Source: Oscillospiraceae bacterium
GTDB taxonomy: Bacteria > Bacillota > Clostridia > Oscillospirales > Ruminococcaceae
Length of the DNA stretch: 64,000 bases
Assembly (NCBI GenBank): GCA_021199355.1
Contig: JAJQIF010000011.1
Coordinates: 1-64,000 of the forward strand
Direction: 5' to 3'
This document shows, piece by piece, positions 1-7,520 of the stretch (positions within the stretch are counted from its first letter, which is position 1; every line of letters begins with the position of its first letter). A model generated the notes under the pieces. The model saw nothing but the letters and a program-made list of their open reading frames with translations, was not told the origin of the DNA and made no database searches. Both the position numbers and the translations under genes were made by a program.

Positions 1-483
1 AGTCGGGTATATTCAATCTGGATTTGCATGAATATGGATGAGTGCATCTGGAATCACGTCCACCTTACAAACGACGCCGTAATGGCAAACCACGACTGGA
101 AAGGCAAGCTTGATATGCTGAATATCGTCCTCTTGGGGCTTCCGAAGGAGCTTCCGCCGCAGGATGAGGAGCACAAGCTACATCGGATGTTGAGCGCGCT
201 TTTCACATTAGGATTGACATCAAACGAAAGAATAGATATATTGGAAAATGAGTACAGCATCCCTGCTGTGCACGAATTCGGAGAGGAGCTGAACACTATG
301 TGCAACTTAGGACAAGGAGTTTATGAAAGAGGCATCGAAAAAGGGGCTGAAAGGCTTCAAAAAGACCACAAAGCAACAGCAGTATATCTGCACAGTATAG
401 GCTTGGATGCAAAAACCATTGCAGAGGCTGTCAGCGAAACACCCGAACAAATTAAAGAATGGTTAATGGAGACTCTTTCGTAA
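1..483 (+). CDS. Rpn-family PD-(D/E)XK nuclease/transposase, C-terminal part
   Basis: The reading frame is open from base 1, so the start lies outside the window and only about 160 C-terminal residues are present. The first residues read VYSIWICMN, a block I recognise from Rpn (recombination-promoting nuclease, PD-(D/E)XK transposase-like) proteins of Clostridia, just after the nuclease core. The remainder is helical, with an ERGIEKGAE-type stretch and a C-terminal region resembling a small HTH (GLDAKTIAEAVSETPEQIKEW). Rpn proteins are multicopy nuclease-like proteins in these genomes; catalytic residues lie upstream and cannot be checked. It stands alone, about 95 bp before an ABC exporter gene. 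Confidence 0.7.
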   Translation, partial: SRVYSIWICMNMDECIWNHVHLTNDAVMANHDWKGKLDMLNIVLLGLPKELPPQDEEHKLHRMLSALFTLGLTSNERIDILENEYSIPAVHEFGEELNTMCNLGQGVYERGIEKGAERLQKDHKATAVYLHSIGLDAKTIAEAVSETPEQIKEWLMETLS

Positions 484-578
484 GAAGCTCAACACTATAC
501 GTAATTATGCGTTTGCCGTCGGTAAGCGTATAATCTTTTGAATATGTTAATACAAAACCCTACATAAAGGAGCAAAAT

Positions 579-2357
579 ATGACCCAAACCCCTCAAAAAC
601 CCCACATTCTCCGCCGGTTTTTGCCTTACTTACTCAAGTACAAGTGGATGATGGTCTTCGACCTGTTCTGCGCGGCGCTGACGACGCTTTGCGACATCGT
701 TCTGCCGAAGATGATAAGCTACCTGACGAATGCGGCGGTGGATTCAAGCATAGCCTTGACCGTCGAGAGCGTTCTAAGGCTCGCTCTTGTGTACGTCGTC
801 CTCAGAATCATCGACGCGGCGGCGAACTTCTATATGGCGTCGACCGGGCACATCATGGGCGTTTATATCGAGACGGACATGCGCACCGATGCCTTCAAGC
901 ATCTCCAACGCCTGAGCTCCACATATTACTCGAACACCAAAGTCGGCACCATCATGGGCAGAATCACGAACGACCTCTTCGACGTCACGGAATTCGCCCA
1001 CCATTGCCCCGAGGAGTTCTTCATTGCGGCAATCAAGCTCGTGGCGTCGTTCGTCATCCTTTGCGGGACGAGCGTTGCGCTGACGGCGATAATCTTCGCT
1101 GTCGTGCCGCTGATGATTGTCATAAGCTTCACGCTGAACAAGCATCTCAAAGCCATCTTCTACAAACAGCGCGTGAAAGTCGGCGAGCTCAACTCCACAA
1201 TCGAGGACAGCCTCCTCGGTCAGCAGGTAATCAAGACTTTTGCGGCAGAGGATGAAGAAGAGGAACGCTTCGAGCGCAATAATCAGGAATTCAAGCAGGT
1301 CAAGAAAAAGAGCTACTACATTCAGGCGACGCTCAATACCTCGACCCGTCTTTTCGACGGAATTATGTATACCGTAGTTCTGCTTGCAGGTGGACTTTTC
1401 CTCGTGAACGGCAGAATCAACGCCGGCGACCTGGTCGCATACGTCATGTACGTCGGCACGCTTATCACCACAATCAGGACTATAGTCAACTATCTCGAGC
1501 AGTTCCAGAGGGGAATGACCGGCATCGAGAGGTTCCTCGAGATTATGGACACGCCGATTGACATCGCCGACAAGCCGGACGCTACGGATTTAGAAGTTAA
1601 ATCCGGTGAAATCGAATTTAAGAACGTCAGCTTCGAGTATCCCGACGACCACAACAGGGTTCTCCACAACGTCAATCTTCGGATTAATCCGGGCGAGAAG
1701 CTTGCGCTCGTCGGACCTTCGGGCGGCGGCAAAACGACCCTCGTCAGCCTGATTCCGAGGTTTTATGACGTGACCGACGGCGAGATTCTCATCGACGGGC
1801 AGGACATCCGCGACGTCACCCTCAAGAGCCTTCGCACCTCCGTCGGCGTCGTTCAGCAGGACGTCTATCTTTTCAGCGGAACGGTTGCCGAAAATATCGC
1901 TTACGGTGATTTTGGCGCCTCCCGTGAAGACATCATCCGAGCCGCCAAGCTTGCGGGTGCGGACAGCTTCATAAGTGAACTCAAGGACGGCTACGACACC
2001 TATGTCGGCGAGCGTGGCGTCAAGCTCTCCGGCGGACAGAAGCAGAGGATTTCCATCGCCCGGGTGTTCCTCAAAAATCCCCCGATTTTGCTATTAGATG
2101 AGGCGACAAGTGCCCTCGACAACGAGAGCGAAGTATTGGTAGGGCGGAGCCTCGACCTTCTTGCCGAAGGCAGAACCACCCTGACCATCGCCCACCGGCT
2201 CACCACCATTAAAAATGCAGACCGCATCATCGTCCTCGGCTCGGACGGCATCGAGGAAGAGGGCACGCATGAGGAATTGCTATCCCATGAAGGGCTGTAT
2301 TATAGACTGTGGAATGGGTTGATTGAAGGGGAGACGATGGGAAACAGGGCTGATTAG
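579..2357 (+). CDS. ABC exporter, fused permease-ATPase (MdlB/MsbA type)
   Basis: This 592-residue half-transporter joins an N-terminal type I exporter membrane domain (about residues 15-310, six predicted helices) to an ATPase domain (about 345-580). Walker A GPSGGGKTT lies near residue 379, the signature LSGGQKQR near 483, Walker B ILLLDEATSALD near 503 and the switch histidine in TIAHRLT near 536, so the ATPase looks intact. The start is the ATG preceded by AAAGGAG. The product acts in the cytoplasmic membrane as a dimer. No partner half-transporter is adjacent, which suggests a homodimer, although a partner could be encoded elsewhere. The substrate cannot be deduced; members of this family export lipids, drugs or peptides. 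Confidence 0.93.
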   Translation: MTQTPQKPHILRRFLPYLLKYKWMMVFDLFCAALTTLCDIVLPKMISYLTNAAVDSSIALTVESVLRLALVYVVLRIIDAAANFYMASTGHIMGVYIETDMRTDAFKHLQRLSSTYYSNTKVGTIMGRITNDLFDVTEFAHHCPEEFFIAAIKLVASFVILCGTSVALTAIIFAVVPLMIVISFTLNKHLKAIFYKQRVKVGELNSTIEDSLLGQQVIKTFAAEDEEEERFERNNQEFKQVKKKSYYIQATLNTSTRLFDGIMYTVVLLAGGLFLVNGRINAGDLVAYVMYVGTLITTIRTIVNYLEQFQRGMTGIERFLEIMDTPIDIADKPDATDLEVKSGEIEFKNVSFEYPDDHNRVLHNVNLRINPGEKLALVGPSGGGKTTLVSLIPRFYDVTDGEILIDGQDIRDVTLKSLRTSVGVVQQDVYLFSGTVAENIAYGDFGASREDIIRAAKLAGADSFISELKDGYDTYVGERGVKLSGGQKQRISIARVFLKNPPILLLDEATSALDNESEVLVGRSLDLLAEGRTTLTIAHRLTTIKNADRIIVLGSDGIEEEGTHEELLSHEGLYYRLWNGLIEGETMGNRAD

Positions 2358-2374
2358 CACAGAATAAAACAAAC

Positions 2375-2405
2375 ATCGCCCACCCGAATCCCTCGAGTGG
2401 GCGAT
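2375..2405 (-). terminator. Hairpin terminator between convergent genes
   Basis: A 9-bp stem (ATCGCCCAC / GTGGGCGAT) lies between the ABC exporter and the convergent aminotransferase. On the minus strand it is followed by a T-rich stretch, as expected for a Rho-independent terminator of the aminotransferase mRNA. It may also slow plus-strand transcription. Confidence 0.7.
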
Positions 2406-2418
2406 AATTATATCAAAA

Positions 2419-3693
2419 TCACTTCATCAGCTTCTCCGCCGCCGCGACCTTTGCCGCAACCACGAAAATCTCCATCGCCTTGCCGAGCTCGTCAAGTGAC
2501 GGGTAGGACGGGGCGATTCTTATATTTGTGTCCTTCGGGTCGACTCCGTAGGGGAAGGATGCGCCCGCACCGGTCATGGTGACGCCGGCGTCCTTGCAGA
2601 GGGCTACGATGCGCTTTGCCGTTCCCTCGGGACCGTCGAACGAGACGAAATAGCCGCCCTTCGGGTTGCTCCACTTGCCGATTCCGAGAGGCGCAAGCTC
2701 TTTCTCAAGAGTCTCGACAACGAGGTCGAACTTCGGCTTGAGGATAGCTCTGTGCTTCTTCATGTGCTCCATAATTCCGTCGTAATCTTTAAAGAATTTG
2801 GCGTGTCTCAGCTGGTTCAGCTTGTCATAGCCGATAATCTGGTAGGACATCTGCTTGCGCATGAATTCCATATTTTCCTCGCTTCCGCCGACTGCGGCGA
2901 TTCCTCCGCCGGGGAAGGAAATCTTCGAGGTCGAAGCGAAAATGAGGGGCATGTCGGGCTTGCCGGTCTTCTTGCACTCCTCAAGGATGTTGAGGATTTC
3001 GGCGTGCTCGTCGGTCAGGTCGTGGACGCAATAGGCGTCGTCCCAGTAGATTCTGAAATCGGGAGCTTTGGGCTTGAGGTTCGCAAAACGTCTTACGACC
3101 TCGTCGGAATAGACGACACCCGTCGGGTTTGCATACCTCGGGACGCACCAGATGCCCTTGATGTCCTCGTCCTCCGAAACAAGCTTCTCGACCATGTCCA
3201 TGTCGGGACCGTCTTCGAGCATCGGGACGGTTATCATCTCCATGCCGAAAGCCTCGCAGATTGCGAAATGCCTGTCATATCCGGGAGCCGGGCAGAGCCA
3301 CTTGACCTTTTCCCTGCGGCACCACGGCTCGGGGCTTCCCTTGACGCCGAGGAGCATCGCACGGGCTAATGTATCATACATGAGCTGCAGGCTCGAATTT
3401 CCGCCGATTATAATCTCGTAGCGCCCGACGCCCATCATCGGCATCATAAGGCGCTTTGCTTCGTAGATTCCGTCAAGGACGCCGTAATTTCGGCAGTCGA
3501 TGCCAGTCTCGGAGATGTGGTCGCCGTCGAGGCAGTGGGTGAGCATTTCGTTGGAGAGGTCGAGCTGCTCCGGCGAGGGCTTGCCTCTTGACATATCAAG
3601 CTTCAAGCCGAGGGACTTGTATTCCTCAAGCTTGGCACACTGTTCTTTATAAAATTTTTCGACATCGGTCTTTGAAAATTCGGCTAACTTCAT
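2419..3693 (-). CDS. PLP-dependent aminotransferase, class I/II fold (aspartate aminotransferase subgroup)
   Basis: This 424-residue fold-type I PLP enzyme has a probable Schiff-base lysine at K257 in STSKISFPGGG. It also has the substrate/cofactor block YANPTG (188-193), the pyridine-nitrogen aspartate in YWDDAYCVHDL (about 218) and a C-terminal arginine in NIRIAPSYP. The N-terminal KLDMSRGKPSPEQLDLS resembles the divergent aspartate/alanine-type family (Pfam Asp_aminotransf, formerly MocR-like) common in Clostridia and Actinobacteria. It probably transfers an amino group between an amino acid and a 2-oxo acid; aspartate/2-oxoglutarate is the best guess. An RBS, GGAGG, precedes ATG. The gene is monocistronic, with its own promoter upstream. 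Confidence 0.88.
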   Translation of the reverse strand: MKLAEFSKTDVEKFYKEQCAKLEEYKSLGLKLDMSRGKPSPEQLDLSNEMLTHCLDGDHISETGIDCRNYGVLDGIYEAKRLMMPMMGVGRYEIIIGGNSSLQLMYDTLARAMLLGVKGSPEPWCRREKVKWLCPAPGYDRHFAICEAFGMEMITVPMLEDGPDMDMVEKLVSEDEDIKGIWCVPRYANPTGVVYSDEVVRRFANLKPKAPDFRIYWDDAYCVHDLTDEHAEILNILEECKKTGKPDMPLIFASTSKISFPGGGIAAVGGSEENMEFMRKQMSYQIIGYDKLNQLRHAKFFKDYDGIMEHMKKHRAILKPKFDLVVETLEKELAPLGIGKWSNPKGGYFVSFDGPEGTAKRIVALCKDAGVTMTGAGASFPYGVDPKDTNIRIAPSYPSLDELGKAMEIFVVAAKVAAAEKLMK

Positions 3694-3725
3694 GTTTCAG
3701 TCCTCCGTAAAATAATACTCCCATA

Positions 3726-3754
3726 ATTATATGCTCATAAAAGAAAAATTGCAA
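3726..3754 (-). promoter_or_regulatory. Sigma-A promoter of the aminotransferase gene
   Basis: On the minus strand, TTGCAA (3754-3749) and TATAAT (3731-3726) are separated by 17 bp, about 35 bp upstream of the aminotransferase start. Confidence 0.7.
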
Positions 3755-3777
3755 GTTCTTTTGATCCGAACTTGCAA
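3749..3777 (-). promoter_or_regulatory. Inverted repeat overlapping the -35 box (operator or upstream terminator)
   Basis: A perfect 10-bp inverted repeat (TTGCAAGTTC / GAACTTGCAA, 9-base loop) includes the -35 hexamer of the aminotransferase promoter. On the minus strand it is followed by TTTTTCTTTT, so it could instead end an upstream minus-strand transcript. Both readings are possible. Confidence 0.5.
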
Positions 3778-3915
3778 AATTACTCCCTTATGCACGAAAA
3801 TCCGGGCATTTTCGAGGACTTTATAAAACATTTTGACCGAGAGGATTGCAGATTTTGAAGCAGAGACAAGTTCATACAATAGCTTGATTACGCTGTGGAT
3901 TTCTGCTTGAATTAA

Positions 3916-3944
3916 TTGACAGATGTCGATTCGTATGTTATAAT
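3916..3944 (+). promoter_or_regulatory. Promoter of the type I toxin mRNA
   Basis: Consensus TTGACA (3916-3921), 17-bp spacer, TATAAT (3939-3944). The expected transcript start is near 3951, within AATAGCAAGAGAG, which is half of a 13-bp inverted repeat whose other half lies at 4210-4222. Confidence 0.8.
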
Positions 3945-3999
3945 GTCAATAGCAAGAGAGTAGGTTTGACCTTTAATAAAACTGAGGAGGTGACCTGCT

Positions 4000-4104
4000 A
4001 TGACGATTTTCGAAGTGATTTCCACCGTGATTTCGCTTTTGAATCTGATGGCGGTCATTATCTTTGGCATTCTCGATTTGATAATCGGGAATAAAAAGAA
4101 ATAA
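4000..4104 (+). CDS. Small hydrophobic peptide, holin-like type I toxin candidate
   Basis: This 34-codon gene follows a near-perfect RBS (GAGGAGGTGA, 3984-3993). The product begins MTIFEVISTVISLLN, has a single hydrophobic segment of about 25 residues and ends in NKKK. The MTxxExIS start, one membrane span and lysine tail match the putative holin-like toxin peptides (Pfam Hol_Tox; TxpA-like) of Firmicutes type I systems. The mRNA would end at a terminator at 4236-4260, so it is a short (about 310 nt) single-gene RNA with a long 3' UTR. An antisense promoter faces it from the 3' side. By analogy the peptide would insert in the membrane, with translation blocked by the antisense RNA. Toxicity is inferred. 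Confidence 0.7.
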   Translation: MTIFEVISTVISLLNLMAVIIFGILDLIIGNKKK

Positions 4105-4216
4105 CCGCCCTAATCTAAATACATAAAGGAACGGTCAATTTCCAACTATAGTGCAGACTCGGTATCTGCACATTTGAGGTTGAACCGCGACTGCGTGCAT
4201 TCAGTTCGGCTCTCTT
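4092..4216 (-). ncRNA. Antisense RNA of the type I toxin-antitoxin locus (RatA-like)
   Basis: The start is predicted from the strong minus-strand promoter at 4251-4223. The RNA would contain a GTGCAGA/TCTGCAC hairpin (4151-4171) and end at a weaker stem (ACCGTTCC/GGGCGGT, 4135-4104) followed by a T-rich run (4103-4091). It would be complementary to the whole toxin 3' UTR and the last few toxin codons. The ends are predicted, not mapped. Confidence 0.6.
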
Positions 4217-4222
4217 GCTATT

Positions 4223-4251
4223 ATTATACTCCGTTACTGTTGCTTTGTCAA
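4223..4251 (-). promoter_or_regulatory. Antisense RNA promoter
   Basis: On the minus strand, TTGACA (4251-4246), 17-bp spacer, TATAAT (4228-4223). The -35 box lies inside the terminator stem of the toxin mRNA. The predicted RNA begins with the same AATAGCAAGAGAG as the toxin mRNA. Confidence 0.78.
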
Positions 4252-4260
4252 CAGTTTTTT
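4236..4260 (+). terminator. Terminator of the toxin mRNA
   Basis: ACTGTTG / CAACAGT stem, six-base loop, then TTTTTT. It overlaps the antisense -35 hexamer. A very similar hairpin ends the second type I-like locus near 34430. Confidence 0.7.
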
Positions 4261-4300
4261 ATTATGAAGGCTTTCTGATAGAGACTTTTGAGTCAGTGCA

Positions 4301-4330
4301 TAAAATTGAGGCGCCAATCCGGCACCTCAA
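4301..4330 (-). terminator. Terminator of the M18 peptidase mRNA
   Basis: On the minus strand, a 10-bp stem TTGAGGTGCC / GGCGCCTCAA is followed by TTTTA. A second, related hairpin (TTGAGATGCC...CTCAA, near 4339-4368) lies between it and the stop codon, so the two look like a tandem duplication. Confidence 0.65.
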
Positions 4331-4366
4331 AATCCTGACTTGAGCTTCCAATTTGGCATCTCAAGT

Positions 4367-5935
4367 TTATTTTATCGTAACAACCCCGTCTCCGACAGCC
4401 TGAATTTTCGTCCTATAAAACTCCGCAGAAGCTCTTTCGAAATAAAGCGTGTCCATCGAGCCTGCCGTCTCATAGCTCGAGTGCATGGCTAATTGCGGCA
4501 AGCCTATATCTACCGTACTCACCGAGAGCTGACTTGTCGAGAGGTTTCCAAGGGTCGAGCCGCCCATAAGGTCGCTTCTGTTAGAGAAGGTCTGCGTCGG
4601 GACGCCCGAGGCTTTGCAGACGCGCTTGAAGACGGCTTCGCTCATGCCGTCGGTGGCATAGGCTTCGTTGCCGTTGTACTTGATGACGATGCCCTGATTC
4701 ATGAAGGGGCGGTGCGTCGGGTCGGCATATTCGGGGTGATTCGGGTGAACCGCATGGGCGTTGTCCGCCGAGATTACGAAGCTCGAGGGGAGCATTTCGT
4801 TCAAGTCCTGTCCGAGGCTTTGGGCGATTCTCTCGCAGACTGTTCTTAAGAAGTTCGAGCGTGCCCCCTGCTTGGTGCCGCTTCCGACCTCTTCGTTGTC
4901 GAAGACGCTGAGCATCGAAATCGTGTCGGGGTTCTCCCCAACCAAAAAGCCCTGCATCGAGGCATAGGCGCACTGGAGGTCGTCAAGCTGTGGGCTCGAG
5001 ACATACTCCCCGTCGCTCCCCCAGACGGTGCCCTTGGTGCGGTTGTAGAGGAACAGGTCGCTCCCGATGATGCTCTTTTCCTTGACGCCGGCGCTCTCGG
5101 CAATCAGCTTCCCGAGCTCGCCCTTCGCGCTGAGACTCCCCATAAGCGGAACCATGTCGGTTGCGGGATTAAATGTAAACCCGTCGTTAATCTTTCTCTG
5201 CATGTGAATCGCGACGTTCGGGATGATCAAGAGGTCTTTGTCGATCGAGACGAGCTTGGTTCTGAGGCTGTTCCCCTCCGAGACGATGACGCGCCCGGCG
5301 ACCGAAAGCGGTCGGTCCATCCATGTGGACATAATCATGCCGCCGTACTTTTCGGTGTTGAGGCGGATGTAGTGCCCGAGGGTCTCCATCTCGGCGTTCG
5401 GCTTGATTTTGAAGGTCGGCGAGTCGCAGTGGGAGCTGATTATGTTGAAGCTCGTCGGGTTATCGCTTCCGATTTTGAAAGCCGCAACCGTGGAAAGATT
5501 TCTTACGACGAAATACTTCCCGCCCTTTTCAAGATTCCACTTTTCGCCCTCAAGGAGCTCGGTGAAGCCCTCGTTCGAGAGCCTGCGGGTGATGTTCGCA
5601 ATCGCGTGATACCTTGACGGGCTGGTGCCGATGAAGTCAAGGAGCTTGCGGGCGGAGGTCTGGTGGTCGGTCATGCCGACAATGGTTTCGCTGTAGCCCG
5701 ACTGCGACGAGCTGTCGGAGGACGAACCCATCACGTCGGTGAGCCCGAGGACATACTCGGTCGAGACGTTATAGAGCCTTGAGAGCTTCTGGATGGCTTC
5801 GGGGCTCGGCTCCGAGTCTCCCCTTTCATAGCGTGAAAGCGACTTGTTCCCGATTCCGGTGGCTTCTGCCGCCTGAACCTGCGAAAGTCCCGTCTTTTTC
5901 CTTGCCGCCTTCAGGCGGTCTCCGAGTGTCAACAT
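4367..5935 (-). CDS. M18-family aminopeptidase with an N-terminal XRE-type HTH domain
   Basis: This is a 522-residue fusion. Residues 4-65 form a Cro/C1-type HTH (LKAARKKTGLSQVQAAEA, then SLSRYERGDSEPS). A serine-rich linker (70-80) follows, and from M88 a complete M18 (aspartyl aminopeptidase-like) zinc peptidase begins. Metal-site motifs are present: ISSHCDSP (H169, D171), QLDDLQC, NEEVGS, SADNAHAVHP and a late MHSSYET. M18 enzymes remove N-terminal acidic or neutral residues as large oligomers in the cytoplasm. The internal M88 lacks a convincing RBS, whereas the fusion start is preceded by GGAGGG, so I read one polypeptide. It follows the nucleosidase gene by 17 bp, probably in one operon. 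A transcription factor role is inference. Confidence 0.88.
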   Translation of the reverse strand: MLTLGDRLKAARKKTGLSQVQAAEATGIGNKSLSRYERGDSEPSPEAIQKLSRLYNVSTEYVLGLTDVMGSSSDSSSQSGYSETIVGMTDHQTSARKLLDFIGTSPSRYHAIANITRRLSNEGFTELLEGEKWNLEKGGKYFVVRNLSTVAAFKIGSDNPTSFNIISSHCDSPTFKIKPNAEMETLGHYIRLNTEKYGGMIMSTWMDRPLSVAGRVIVSEGNSLRTKLVSIDKDLLIIPNVAIHMQRKINDGFTFNPATDMVPLMGSLSAKGELGKLIAESAGVKEKSIIGSDLFLYNRTKGTVWGSDGEYVSSPQLDDLQCAYASMQGFLVGENPDTISMLSVFDNEEVGSGTKQGARSNFLRTVCERIAQSLGQDLNEMLPSSFVISADNAHAVHPNHPEYADPTHRPFMNQGIVIKYNGNEAYATDGMSEAVFKRVCKASGVPTQTFSNRSDLMGGSTLGNLSTSQLSVSTVDIGLPQLAMHSSYETAGSMDTLYFERASAEFYRTKIQAVGDGVVTIK

Positions 5936-5952
5936 GATAATCCCTCCGAATT

Positions 5953-6639
5953 CTATTTGTCTATTTTATCTATGATTTTTAAAAGCGTCGTAACGGCGAC
6001 CCGAGCCGCCTTGTTCGCCATTTCGGTGAATTCCTCCGCACCGCCGGTTGCGCTGTCCGAAACGGCTTTTATGAGAAGAGCGGGCACCCCACACCTGTTC
6101 GCCGTTAAGAGTATTCCTGCCGATTCCATTTCGCAGATTTCGGCATTATAGAGCTTATGTAGCTCGGTTTTTCTCTCTGGATTCCCGACGAATTTGTCTG
6201 CAGAAGCGCAAATCACTTCCCGAAGCTTCGGGGAAACCTCCTTTGCAAGCTTGATAAGCTTCCTGTCAGCCGGAATATAGCAGTCGGCATACCCGGGATA
6301 CTGCCCGATTTCAACCGGGTCGAGTTCAGAAACGTCGTAATCATAATGCACGACTTTATCCACAATAACTGTGTTGCAGAGCGACATCTCGTCCGTCAGT
6401 CCCCCGCAGATTCCAAAATTCAGGAGCATTTCCGCTCCGAAATGCGAAATCAATAACTGCGCCGCCCCTGCGGCATAAATCTCTCCGGCACCGCTGTTTG
6501 CGACAAAAAGCTCGTGCCCGCCTACGTTATATTCACGGATAGCGATTCCCGCCACCGTCTCACTCTTCACCGGCTCGCCCATCTCAGCGAGCATAGCCTC
6601 AATCTCGTCCGCAATGGCGACGATTAGACCGATTTTCAT
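5953..6639 (-). CDS. mtnN: 5'-methylthioadenosine/S-adenosylhomocysteine nucleosidase-like protein
   Basis: The protein has 228 residues from the ATG at 6639, chosen because GGAG lies nine bases upstream; a longer frame exists but lacks an RBS. It belongs to the phosphorylase/nucleosidase superfamily. Residues begin MKIGLIVAIADEIEAML, placing E12 as in E. coli MTAN, with FGICGGL in the middle, CEMESAG for ribose binding and SDSATGG carrying the general-acid aspartate. It would hydrolyse MTA or SAH to adenine plus a thioribose or S-ribosylhomocysteine, in the methionine salvage/SAM cycle. Substrate preference within the superfamily is uncertain. It leads an operon with the XRE-M18 peptidase. 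Confidence 0.85.
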   Translation of the reverse strand: MKIGLIVAIADEIEAMLAEMGEPVKSETVAGIAIREYNVGGHELFVANSGAGEIYAAGAAQLLISHFGAEMLLNFGICGGLTDEMSLCNTVIVDKVVHYDYDVSELDPVEIGQYPGYADCYIPADRKLIKLAKEVSPKLREVICASADKFVGNPERKTELHKLYNAEICEMESAGILLTANRCGVPALLIKAVSDSATGGAEEFTEMANKAARVAVTTLLKIIDKIDK

Positions 6640-6665
6640 TGGTATCAACTCCATTTCTACCCACA

Positions 6666-6694
6666 ATTTTACCACTTTCCGTCCGAAATTTCAA
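6666..6694 (-). promoter_or_regulatory. Promoter of the nucleosidase-peptidase operon
   Basis: On the minus strand, TTGAAA (6694-6689), 17-bp spacer, TAAAAT (6671-6666), about 27 bp upstream of the mtnN start. A weaker -10 match (TATAAT, 6759-6764) on the plus strand may serve the divergent response regulator. Confidence 0.6.
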
Positions 6695-6812
6695 CCTCTC
6701 AAGATAAAACATTGAACTATCCGTAAAATTTCATAATTCCGACACATTTATACGTTATTATAATGACAGCAGGCGTATTGTGTCTGCTAAAACCTGAAAG
6801 GACGTTTTTAAA

Positions 6813-7520
6813 ATGGCTGATGTATCAAGAATCTTAATAGTTGACGACGAACAGAAGATAAGGGAAGTCGTCAAGGAATACGCCCTGTTTGAGGGTTACG
6901 AGGTCGACGAAGCCGCCGACGGTATGGAGGCTATCGAAAAGGTCAAGAACGCCAAAAAGGGCTATGACTGCATAATCATGGATATAATGATGCCGAGGCT
7001 CGACGGCTATTCCGCATGCAAGGAAATAAAGAAATATTCAAACGCTCCCGTCATCATGCTTTCGGCGCGTGGCGAAGAATATGACAAGCTTTTCGGCTTT
7101 GAAGTCGGAATTGATGACTATGTCGTAAAACCGTTCTCCCCGAAGGAGCTTATGGCAAGAGTCAAGGTCGCCATCAAGAGAAGAAAGAACCCCGACTCGG
7201 TCGACGTGTTGAGATACAAGGGGCTCGAAATCAACTTCGCCGCAAGAGAAGTCATCATCGACGGCAAGAAGGCTCAGATGACCCCGAAGGAATACGACAT
7301 CCTCTTCTATCTTGCGAAGAATATGAACATCGCGATGTCCCGAGAAAAGCTCCTCGAAGAGGTCTGGGGCTATGACTTCTACGGCGATGACAGAACGGTC
7401 GACACTCACATAAAAATGCTCAGAAACAGCTTGGGTCCGTACAGAGACCTGATTGTAACCTTGAGAGGAATGGGATACAAGTTTGACGACATCAACAAGA
7501 GAAGCGAAAGCGACGACTAA
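6813..7520 (+). CDS. OmpR/PhoB-family response regulator
   Basis: 235 residues. The receiver domain (about 5-118) has an acidic pocket in IVDDEQK, the phospho-acceptor aspartate in IIMDIMMPRLDG and the conserved lysine in YVVKPFSPKEL. A winged-helix DNA-binding domain (about 132-228) contains EVWGYDFYGDDRTVDTHI. It is the cognate partner of the histidine kinase that overlaps its 3' end by 38 nt, so the two are translationally coupled. Regulated genes are not evident; the receiver and HTH look intact. Confidence 0.95.
   Translation: MADVSRILIVDDEQKIREVVKEYALFEGYEVDEAADGMEAIEKVKNAKKGYDCIIMDIMMPRLDGYSACKEIKKYSNAPVIMLSARGEEYDKLFGFEVGIDDYVVKPFSPKELMARVKVAIKRRKNPDSVDVLRYKGLEINFAAREVIIDGKKAQMTPKEYDILFYLAKNMNIAMSREKLLEEVWGYDFYGDDRTVDTHIKMLRNSLGPYRDLIVTLRGMGYKFDDINKRSESDD

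Noticed and set aside
2752-3369. 205-codon plus-strand frame opposite the aminotransferase
   Set aside because: Shadow of a well-supported minus-strand gene; no family similarity.
5675-5935. Separate XRE regulator gene ahead of M18
   Set aside because: The frame runs through without a stop and the internal M88 lacks an RBS, so one fusion protein is the simpler reading.
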